A program made the translations under genes and the position numbers. A stretch of DNA of 64,000 bases from Pseudomonas fluorescens (GTDB lineage: Bacteria; Pseudomonadota; Gammaproteobacteria; Pseudomonadales; Pseudomonadaceae): NCBI RefSeq assembly GCF_001307155.1, contig NZ_CP012830.1, positions 1,054,001 to 1,118,000 of the forward strand. The letters are read 5' to 3'. Within the stretch, counting starts at the first letter, position 1. The number at the start of each line of letters is the position of its first letter. The notes below the pieces were generated by a model. That model did not search any database and was not told where the DNA came from. It saw only the letters and a program-made list of their open reading frames with translations. Positions 16,664 through 23,597 of the stretch are shown here, in pieces.

Positions 16664-17632
16664 ATGGACACTTTGCAAAACATGCGCGCCTTCAGCTGTG
16701 TCGCCGAAGCCGGCAGCTTCACTGCCGCTGCCGTGCAGCTCGATACCACGACAGCGAACGTCTCGCGCGCGGTCTCCAACCTGGAAGCCCACCTGCAAAC
16801 CCGTTTACTCAACCGCACCACCCGCCGCATCGCCCTGACCGAGGCCGGTAAACGTTATTTGCTGCGCTGCGGGCAGATCCTCGCCTATGTCGAGGAGGCC
16901 GAAGCCGAGGCCAGCGACGCCCATGCACGCCCGGCCGGGCAGCTCAAGGTGCACACCATGACCGGGATCGGTCAGCACTTCGTGATCGATGCAATCGCCC
17001 GCTATCGCAAGTCCCACCCGGACGTGACCTTCGACCTGACCATGGCCAACCGCGTACCGGATTTGCTGGACGAGGGCTACGACGTATCGATCGTGCTGGC
17101 CAGCGAACTGCCGGACTCGGGTTTCGTTTCGCAACGGCTGGGCATCACCTACAGCATCGTTTGCGCGTCGCCTGCTTATGTAAAAGCCAACGGCTGCGCG
17201 CAGAAGCCCAGCGACCTGCTGAATCACGCCTGCCTGCGCCTGGTCAGCCCGGTGATTCCGCTGGAGAAATGGCTGTTCGACGGCCCGGAAGGCCAGGAAA
17301 TGGTCACCATCAACAGCTCACCGTTTCTGGTGAACTCCGCCGACGCGATGAAAACCGCAATCATCAGCGGCATGGGCGTTGGTGTGCTGCCGGTCTACGC
17401 CGCCATCGAAGGCTTGCGCAACGGTAGTCTGGTGCGGGTCATGCCCAACTACCGCTCGCAAGAGCTGAACCTGTACGCCATCTACCCGTCGCGCCAGTAC
17501 CTGGATGCGAAGATCAAGACCTGGGTCGAGTACCTGCGGGGCTCGCTGCCGGAGATCCTCGCGGCGCATCAGGCGGAATTGGCGGCGTATGAGTTGAGCG
17601 GGAGTCTGGGCGGGGCACGGTTGGCCAATTGA
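16664..17632 (+). CDS. LysR-family transcriptional regulator of the efflux operon
   Basis: The product is 322 aa. The N-terminal winged helix-turn-helix (residues about 1-60, with MRAFSCVAEAGSFTAAAVQL and VSRAVSNLEAHLQTRLLNRT) is followed by a substrate-binding domain (about 90-295). It is divergent from the OMF-FUSC-DUF1656-HlyD operon, as AaeR is from aaeXAB, so it probably activates the pump in response to an aromatic acid. The last 52 bases of the gene are the start of a tandem triplication that runs to about 18305. Confidence 0.92.
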   Translation: MDTLQNMRAFSCVAEAGSFTAAAVQLDTTTANVSRAVSNLEAHLQTRLLNRTTRRIALTEAGKRYLLRCGQILAYVEEAEAEASDAHARPAGQLKVHTMTGIGQHFVIDAIARYRKSHPDVTFDLTMANRVPDLLDEGYDVSIVLASELPDSGFVSQRLGITYSIVCASPAYVKANGCAQKPSDLLNHACLRLVSPVIPLEKWLFDGPEGQEMVTINSSPFLVNSADAMKTAIISGMGVGVLPVYAAIEGLRNGSLVRVMPNYRSQELNLYAIYPSRQYLDAKIKTWVEYLRGSLPEILAAHQAELAAYELSGSLGGARLAN

Positions 17633-17655
17633 TCCTAAGGATTGACCCGATCCAG

Positions 17656-17787
17656 TGTGGCGAGGGAGCTTGCTCCCGCTCGAGTGCGCAGCGCTCGCAA
17701 TCGCGTCAATAAGCTAATTCAGGTAAGTCGAGATTGAAAGGCTGACGACTGCTGCGCAGCCGAGCGGGAGCAAGCTCCCTCGCCACA
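17656..17787. repeat. REPIN, copy 1
   Basis: Two inverted REP sequences, tgtggcgagggagcttgctc at 17656 and its inverse ending at 17787 (gagcaagctccctcgccaca), flank a spacer with its own gcagcgc/gctgcgc inversion. This is the usual form of REP doublets in fluorescent pseudomonads. Confidence 0.85.
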
Positions 17788-17897
17788 GGGTTTGTGTTCG
17801 CCCACAGCCTGCGGCTCTCGCATGGCGGCGTATGAGTTGAGCGGGGTCTGGGTGGGGCTCGGGTGGCGAATTGATCCTAAGGATTGACCCGATCCAG

Positions 17898-18029
17898 TGT
17901 GGCGAGGGAGCTTGCTCCCGCTCGAGTGCGCAGTGCTCGCAATCGCGTCAATAAGCTAATTCAGGTAAGTCAAGATTGAGAGGCTGACGACTGCTGCGCA
18001 GCCGAGCGGGAGCAAGCTCCCTCGCCACA
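17898..18029. repeat. REPIN, copy 2
   Basis: This is the same inverted REP pair as at 17656-17787, in the second tandem unit, with isolated substitutions in the spacer. Confidence 0.85.
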
Positions 18030-18140
18030 GGGTTTGTGTTCGCCCACAGCCTGCGGCTCTCGCATGGTGGCGTATGAGTTGAGCAGGAGTCTGGGCGGGG
18101 CACGGTTGGCCAATTGATCCTAAGGATTGACCCGATCCAG

Positions 18141-18272
18141 TGTGGCGAGGGAGCTTGCTCCCGCTCGAGTGCGCAGCGCTCGCAATCGCGTCAATGAGCT
18201 AATTCAGGTAAGTCGAGATTGAAAGGCTGACGGCTGCTGCGCAGCCGAGCGGGAGCAAGCTCCCTCGCCACA
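18141..18272. repeat. REPIN, copy 3
   Basis: This is the third copy of the inverted REP pair. It ends 98 bp before the dehydrogenase start codon, so any promoter for that gene lies in or next to repeat DNA. Confidence 0.85.
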
Positions 18273-18369
18273 GGGTTTGTGTTCGCCCACAGCCTACGGC
18301 TCTCGCAAAAACCCGTCAGAGAATGTTAGCGTGCTTGGCATTCTCCTCCGCCTGTCGAGCCTTCCTGCG

Positions 18370-19344
18370 ATGAAAAAGACTGTACTTGCCTTTAGCCGTG
18401 TATCGCCCGAAATGGTCGAGTCCTTGCGACACGACTTCGAGGTGATCGTGCCCACCCCCAAGCTGGGTGACATCAATGCCCAGTTCAATGAAGCCCTGCC
18501 CCACGCACACGGCTTGATCGGCGTCGGTCGCAAGCTTGGTCGGGCCCAATTGGAGAACGCCAGCAAACTCGAAGTGGTGTCCAGTGTCTCGGTCGGCTAC
18601 GACAACTACGACCTGGCCTACTTCAACGAACGCGGGATCATGCTCACCAACACCCCGGACGTGCTGACCGAAAGCACCGCCGACCTGGCCTTTGCCTTGC
18701 TGATGAGCAGCGCCCGACGTGTCGCCGAGCTGGACGCCTGGACCAAGGCCGGGCAATGGCAGGCCACGGTCGGCGCGCCGCTGTTTGGTTGCGATGTACA
18801 TGGCAAGACCCTGGGCATCGTCGGCATGGGCAACATTGGCGCGGCCATCGCCAGACGCGGTCGTCTGGGCTTCAACATGCCGATTCTGTACAGCGGCAAC
18901 AGCCGCAAGCCCCAGCTTGAACAGGAACTCGGCGCACAGTTTCGCAGCCTTGATCAGTTACTGGCCGAAGCCGATTTCGTCTGCCTGGTGGTGCCGCTCA
19001 GCGACAAGACCCGGCACCTGATCAGCCATCGCGAACTGGCACTGATGAAGCCGAGCGCGATTCTGGTGAATATTTCCCGTGGCCCCGTGGTCGATGAACC
19101 AGCGCTGATCGAGGCCTTGCAGAACAACCGGATCCGCGGGGCGGGTCTGGATGTCTACGAGAAGGAACCCCTGGCCGAGTCGCCGCTGTTCCAGCTGAAG
19201 AACGCCGTGACCTTGCCGCACATCGGTTCGGCCACCCACGAAACCCGCGAAGCCATGGCCCACCGCGCCTTGGCCAACTTGCGCAGCGCGCTGTTGGGCA
19301 AGCGGCCGCAGGATCTGGTGAATCCGCAGGTGTGGAAGGGTTGA
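18370..19344 (+). CDS. D-2-hydroxyacid dehydrogenase (glyoxylate/2-ketogluconate reductase type)
   Basis: The product is 324 aa from ATG 18370 (MKKTVLAFSRVSPEMVESL); the frame is open further upstream, but that part lies in repeat DNA. The NAD(P)-binding motif is GMGNIGAAIARR. The catalytic triad typical of the family is visible: arginine in NISRGPVVDE, glutamate in GAGLDVYEKEP, and histidine in LPHIGSATHET. Such enzymes reduce glyoxylate, hydroxypyruvate or 2-ketogluconate. In Pseudomonas a close type is called TkrA/GhrB, but I cannot separate these by eye. A hairpin terminator follows. Confidence 0.9.
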   Translation: MKKTVLAFSRVSPEMVESLRHDFEVIVPTPKLGDINAQFNEALPHAHGLIGVGRKLGRAQLENASKLEVVSSVSVGYDNYDLAYFNERGIMLTNTPDVLTESTADLAFALLMSSARRVAELDAWTKAGQWQATVGAPLFGCDVHGKTLGIVGMGNIGAAIARRGRLGFNMPILYSGNSRKPQLEQELGAQFRSLDQLLAEADFVCLVVPLSDKTRHLISHRELALMKPSAILVNISRGPVVDEPALIEALQNNRIRGAGLDVYEKEPLAESPLFQLKNAVTLPHIGSATHETREAMAHRALANLRSALLGKRPQDLVNPQVWKG

Positions 19345-19350
19345 TAGAAA

Positions 19351-19379
19351 CAGGGCGCGTTCCAGCTGAACGCGCCCTG
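19351..19379 (+). terminator. Hairpin after the dehydrogenase gene
   Basis: A perfect 11-bp stem (cagggcgcgtt/aacgcgccctg) with a 7-base loop begins 6 bases after the stop codon. A C-run, not a T-run, follows. Confidence 0.6.
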
Positions 19380-19406
19380 CCCCCCCCGTTATGACAACGC
19401 ATCATG

Positions 19407-19799
19407 TCATTCGATGACATCGAAGTACTTGAAATTGGACGGTGTCGTTTCATTCACGAAGTACAGTGCAAATGCCGTTTGGCCAATCAATCGATTGATC
19501 GTGTCTTCAGGCACCAGCGCCACGATTTTCTTCTCTTCGCTCAGCGTAAATCGGTCTTCATAATCGACAATTCCAGGGGTGGCGCTCCCCAGATAAAACA
19601 GGACTGTGTCACCGGGCATGAATTCGTCATAAACAAGATCGACCCAAAGCCCATCCTTCGAAACACGCGCATGACTCAACTTGCCATCAGCATCCAGCAA
19701 CTGGATAAATGGCGCCGACGGCAAAGCCGCGTTCAAATAATGCTGATCATTTAAAGACTTACGAATATTCGCGATGATTGCAAGTTGATCTTTATTCAT
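19407..19799 (-). CDS. Hypothetical protein, 130 aa
   Basis: A GGAG site lies 7 bases before the ATG. The protein is soluble, with an N-terminal helix (DQLAIIANIRKSLNDQHYL) followed by mainly beta-strands (GLWVDLVYDEFMPGDTVLFYLG). It has no signal peptide, known motif or obvious operon partner. The phrase on a domain with high polarity and exchange value (GDTVLFYLGS) resembles the Ig-like units elsewhere in the window, but this is weak. Confidence 0.65.
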   Translation of the reverse strand: MNKDQLAIIANIRKSLNDQHYLNAALPSAPFIQLLDADGKLSHARVSKDGLWVDLVYDEFMPGDTVLFYLGSATPGIVDYEDRFTLSEEKKIVALVPEDTINRLIGQTAFALYFVNETTPSNFKYFDVIE

Positions 19800-19871
19800 G
19801 GGAGCTCCACCTGAGAAATTGTCTAGACGCCTTCCTGAACCCGGACCACGCTAAACAGAACGCACTCAGGC

Positions 19872-19897
19872 GTCTACTGTCACATCTGACAGTAGAC
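19872..19897. promoter_or_regulatory. Perfect 11-bp inverted repeat in the divergent intergenic region
   Basis: gtctactgtca/tgacagtagac with a 4-base spacer sits between two divergently transcribed genes (19799 and 20048). It could be an operator for both. There is no T-run, so a terminator is less likely. Confidence 0.5.
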
Positions 19898-20047
19898 AAA
19901 CCTGAAATAAAAGTTACCACCCGACCGCTCTAAGTACGCCAGGACACAACTTGCAATTCAGTCCTCTGCCCGCCATTTATTTCGCGTTATAAACTCCTGC
20001 CCCAACTGCCTGCACATTGCAGGACCCGGAGATGGAGAGTACGCACC

Positions 20048-20557
20048 ATGATAAATTTCACCACTGCCTGCCTGATCAGGCGCAGTAAGTTGGCCCTGGT
20101 TTTAATGGCGGGAGGGTTTGGCCTGCTTGTTGTAATCAGCAATGTAACTGACTACACCTCCAACTACGAATTCGTTGGACATATTCTCAGCATGGATACG
20201 ACCCGGCCCAACGACGCCCTACGCTATCGCGCCATCACCTCCCCCATGCTGCACCATAGAATCTACTGGATGATGATCACCCTGGAGACAACCTACACCG
20301 CCTGTTGTTTATTGGGGGCCTATCAGCTTTACACAAAACTCAATGCGCCACGTAAAGAGTTCCACGAGGCAAAGAAATACGGAATTGTCGGCTTGATGAT
20401 CGGCATTTTCTTGTATTACTTCTGCATACAGGTTATCGCCAATGAATGGTTCGACATGGACACTTCCGCAGAATGGAATGCCATGGCATGGACCCGAAGC
20501 ATTATCGGTTACATGATGACCGCACTTATTTATCTGTCACTGAAAACCGACAATTAA
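20048..20557 (+). CDS. DUF2165 small integral membrane protein
   Basis: The 169-aa protein has four predicted membrane segments (about residues 14-32, 72-91, 110-131 and 147-165). The N-terminal pattern (LALVLMAGGFGLLVVISNVTDYTSNYEFVGHILSMDTT) is typical of DUF2165. The start is supported by GGAG about 11 bases upstream. The function of the family is unknown. The gene stands alone, divergent from the 130-aa hypothetical. Confidence 0.85.
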   Translation: MINFTTACLIRRSKLALVLMAGGFGLLVVISNVTDYTSNYEFVGHILSMDTTRPNDALRYRAITSPMLHHRIYWMMITLETTYTACCLLGAYQLYTKLNAPRKEFHEAKKYGIVGLMIGIFLYYFCIQVIANEWFDMDTSAEWNAMAWTRSIIGYMMTALIYLSLKTDN

Positions 20558-20605
20558 CCAACGCCGTACGGATCCCCCCGATAAGGCAAAGTGTAACTTG
20601 ATCGA

Positions 20606-21508
20606 TCACGCCAACTTGCCACTGCCCACCGTCACTCGCGTCTTGGGTTTGCGAAACACCAACACGTTACCCAACATAACCAGTACCAACCCGGCCAAAG
20701 CCGGCGTGGTCCATTGATAGCCTTCGGCGAAGGCCGACACGTTCAAAGCCACTACCGGGAACAGCACCGTGCAATACGCCGCACGTTCAGGGCCCATGCG
20801 TCCGACCAGGGTCAGGTACGCGGTGAAACCAATCACCGAGCCCGGAATCACCAGGTACAACAACGAGCCGATGTAACGAGTATTCCATTCAATGTCGAAG
20901 GGAATACCTTTGACCAGGCAGTACATCGACAGCATCGCGGCGCCATAGGCCATGCCCCAGGCGTTGGTGGTCAGTGGCTTGAGGCCGGCTTTCTGTTGCA
21001 GGCTCGAGAGCATGTTGCCGGCCGAGAAACACAGTGTGCCCAGCAGCGCCAGAGCCAGGCCAAGCAAGGTTTGCGGGCTGGCGGTATGGCCGACCAGTTC
21101 CGGCCAGAACAACAAGCCCAGCCCAATCAACCCCAGCGCGCCGCCCATCAACACATTGCGGGCCACTTTCTGACCGAAGAACACCCGCGCATTCAGCGCA
21201 TTCCACAGCGTGGCAGTGGAGAACACCACGGCGACCAGACCGCTGGGAATCCACTGGCTGGCGGTGAGGAAGCACATGAAATTGATGCAGAACAGGCACA
21301 GCCCCTGGGCCAGGCAGATCAAGTGTCCACGCCGGTTCATCACTTGCAGGCGTCGGCTGAGCAGTAACATCACGAACAGCACCAGCGATGCCAGGCCGAA
21401 GCGATAAACGATCGACACCGGAATCGCCACCCCCCCCAGTTGCAGTTTCAGGGCGATCCAGGTGGTGCCCCAGATCAGCACCGTGAGCAGGTATAGCGAG
21501 AGGTTCAT
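20606..21508 (-). CDS. EamA/DMT-superfamily transporter
   Basis: The 300-aa protein has ten hydrophobic segments in two EamA halves. The N terminus (LYLLTVLIWGTTWIALKLQLG) and SLLYLVIPGSVIGFTAYLTLVGRMGPERAAYCTVLFPVVAL in the second half are typical of drug/metabolite exporters. It probably exports an amino acid or a metabolite. It is divergent from an AraC-type regulator 139 bp away, which suggests that the regulator controls it. Confidence 0.9.
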   Translation of the reverse strand: MNLSLYLLTVLIWGTTWIALKLQLGGVAIPVSIVYRFGLASLVLFVMLLLSRRLQVMNRRGHLICLAQGLCLFCINFMCFLTASQWIPSGLVAVVFSTATLWNALNARVFFGQKVARNVLMGGALGLIGLGLLFWPELVGHTASPQTLLGLALALLGTLCFSAGNMLSSLQQKAGLKPLTTNAWGMAYGAAMLSMYCLVKGIPFDIEWNTRYIGSLLYLVIPGSVIGFTAYLTLVGRMGPERAAYCTVLFPVVALNVSAFAEGYQWTTPALAGLVLVMLGNVLVFRKPKTRVTVGSGKLA

Positions 21509-21647
21509 GTCGGCAACTCCTGAAGATGGCCTTCAGTCTGTTCTCGAGGCAGGCCGTGCGCTTGCATAAACTTGCGCTTTTGTCAGGCGACGGGCTGGCA
21601 GCGTCGAGGCGACGGAGTAGGATGCAAGGCGTTGGAGAGAGCCGATC

Positions 21648-22523
21648 ATGCCCGCACTGGAAACCCTGCAAGTCTTTCAAGCCCTCAACCGCTCGCCGAA
21701 TGCTCGCCTTGAGCACAGCGCCGAGCTCGGTGACGGCATGGCTGCAGCCCTGTGGAGCAATCATCACGACGCCCAGGACTATGAAGCGCCCGGTCATCAC
21801 ACCCTCTCCTGCTACATCGCCGGTGGCACCGGGACCTTTCGCCGCGAGCAGCCCGGCACCAAGGGCGGCCCGGACAAACTCTGCATCTTGCCCGCCGAAC
21901 ACCAGTCGGCCTGGGTGATCAACGGTGGAATCCGCCTGGCTCACCTGTACTTCAGCCCCGAGCAATTTGCCCTCGGCTGCGTCACCCTGCTCGACCGTGA
22001 ACCGCGTGAACTGCAATTGCAGGAAAGCACCTTTCTCGAAGACCCGGTGCAAGCCCGGCGTTTCCGTCAGTTGATTGAATTGAACTGGGACGAGCCCGGC
22101 GAACGCCTGCTGACAAGCAGCCTCGCACACGAAATGCTCAGCCACACGTTGCTCAGCCAAGTCGGCCTGCGACAGGGTTTGCGCCTAAAGGGTGGGCTGG
22201 CGGCGCACCAGCGTCGACAGCTGATCGAGTACATCGACCAGCAATTGGCCGAGCCGATCAGCCTTGGTCAGTTGGCCGGTTTGTGCGCGTTGTCGGAGTA
22301 CCACTTCGCGCGGATGTTTCGCGAAAGCTTCGGCCTGCCGCCGCATCAATACCTGTTGGCCCGCCGCCTGGCTCACGCCCGGCATTTGCTGCGCAACAGC
22401 TCACAGCCGCTTGGGGAGATTGCCCTCGCCTGCGGCTTTGCCAGCGCCAGTCATTTCACCAATCGCTTTCGCCAGGCCATGAAGGGCACGCCCGGCGAAT
22501 ACCGCCAGGCGTTTTTGCGTTAA
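21648..22523 (+). CDS. AraC-family transcriptional regulator
   Basis: The product is 291 aa. A cupin-like N-terminal sensor domain (about residues 20-160) precedes a C-terminal double helix-turn-helix. The HTH is visible in ISLGQLAGLCALSEYHFARMFRE and in PLGEIALACGFASASHFTNRFRQ. It is encoded divergently from the DMT exporter and is probably its regulator. It converges on the YncE-like gene with a gap of 21 bp. Confidence 0.92.
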   Translation: MPALETLQVFQALNRSPNARLEHSAELGDGMAAALWSNHHDAQDYEAPGHHTLSCYIAGGTGTFRREQPGTKGGPDKLCILPAEHQSAWVINGGIRLAHLYFSPEQFALGCVTLLDREPRELQLQESTFLEDPVQARRFRQLIELNWDEPGERLLTSSLAHEMLSHTLLSQVGLRQGLRLKGGLAAHQRRQLIEYIDQQLAEPISLGQLAGLCALSEYHFARMFRESFGLPPHQYLLARRLAHARHLLRNSSQPLGEIALACGFASASHFTNRFRQAMKGTPGEYRQAFLR

Positions 22524-22544
22524 CACGGCCCCGATGCAATGCTC

Positions 22545-23597
22545 CTACGGAGCCAGGGTGGTGACCGAAAAGGTGTTGGCGTGAAACAGCGGATCCGGCT
22601 TGGGCTCAGCCTTGCTCGGCACAGGCTGGGTGAAGTCCATCGCTGGCAGGTAAACCTTTTTACTGAGTGGATCGAAGGCCATGTTGTAGGCCATCGGCAA
22701 GGTGCTGACGCTGGCCTGCGCCTGGTAATGATCGGCATCGAGTTGCTTGACGATGCTCAGGTTGGCATCGACTCCGCTGGGGATCAGCAACTGCCGGTTG
22801 TCCGCGTCATAGGCCAGCGCGTTGACGTCACGGGTGATCGGCAGACGGGCCTTCAGCGCACCGCTCTGAAGATCGGCGACGACCAGTTGCGGCTTTTCGC
22901 CCCGGCAGGCAATGAACAAACGTCCGCGCTCGGCATCCTGCGCCAGCGCACTGGGTCGCGCGCAGCCTTCGAATTGCCAGGTGTCGAGGACTTCAAAACT
23001 GCTCGCCGAGAAACGAGCGACCTTGCCCTCATCACGCATCGGCAGGAAGAAACTGCCGTCGCCCTTGACCAGCAACGGGTCGATTTTCTTCACGTCCAGT
23101 TCATGCGCGGCGCTGATGCGCTCTTGCTTCGGATCGAACACGAACAAGGTCGAACGATCGGCGCGCCGACCGCTGACGATGATCACCTGACCCGTGCGCG
23201 GTTCATACACCGCGCTGTTGAGGTTGCTCTGGGCCACCGGGATGCGCTTGAGCAGTTTGAGTGTGGACAACTCGACCACGCCCAGGCTGCCGTCGGTGTT
23301 GAGCACAAACACCCGGTTCAATGTCGGCACGAACACCACGCCGTTGGCGCCCGCTGAGCCGTCGATGGTTTTCAGCAGACGTTGCTGCTCGACATCGAAC
23401 ACGCTCAGGCCGTTTTCCCGGCGGGCCAGAAACAGATAAGGCCGGGTCGGGTCGAGGGCGACAAAACCCCAGCTGTCTCCCGAGCCGGGCAAGCTCACCT
23501 GCTGCTCGCGATGGTAAACCCGGGCATCCGGTGCCGGCGTGGCAGACGCCGCACCGCTAAATGCCAGCGCCAAAACAGCAATCTTCAAAGCTTTCAT
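22545..23597 (-). CDS. Periplasmic YncE-like beta-propeller protein
   Basis: The product is 350 aa. A signal peptide (LKIAVLALAFSGAASA, cleavage about residue 20) is followed by repeats of the form RPYLFLARRENGLSVFDVEQQRLLKTI typical of seven-bladed YncE/PQQ-type propellers. The gene overlaps the stop of the TonB-dependent receptor by 1 bp, so the two are translationally coupled. YncE-like proteins are often found next to such receptors in enterics and pseudomonads. A periplasmic role in handling the receptor's ligand is inferred. Confidence 0.85.
   Translation of the reverse strand: MKALKIAVLALAFSGAASATPAPDARVYHREQQVSLPGSGDSWGFVALDPTRPYLFLARRENGLSVFDVEQQRLLKTIDGSAGANGVVFVPTLNRVFVLNTDGSLGVVELSTLKLLKRIPVAQSNLNSAVYEPRTGQVIIVSGRRADRSTLFVFDPKQERISAAHELDVKKIDPLLVKGDGSFFLPMRDEGKVARFSASSFEVLDTWQFEGCARPSALAQDAERGRLFIACRGEKPQLVVADLQSGALKARLPITRDVNALAYDADNRQLLIPSGVDANLSIVKQLDADHYQAQASVSTLPMAYNMAFDPLSKKVYLPAMDFTQPVPSKAEPKPDPLFHANTFSVTTLAP

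Larger units (their letters stand above)
17581..18305 (+). repeat. Tandem triplication of LysR 3' end plus REPIN (242-243 bp units)
   Basis: The sequence starting ggcggcgtatgagttgagcg at 17581, inside the LysR gene, returns at 17824 and 18066 with few changes (ggtggcgtat in the third). Each unit carries the last 52 bases of the LysR frame with its stop, the downstream cctaaggattgacccgatcc, and a full REPIN. The second copy lacks one base in the coding-derived part. The array ends at gctctcgc just before 18306. Confidence 0.95.

Noticed and set aside
17640..18300. Possible CRISPR array
   Set aside because: The 242-bp period, the inverted REP arms and the coding-derived part show a tandem REPIN block, not short repeats with unique spacers.
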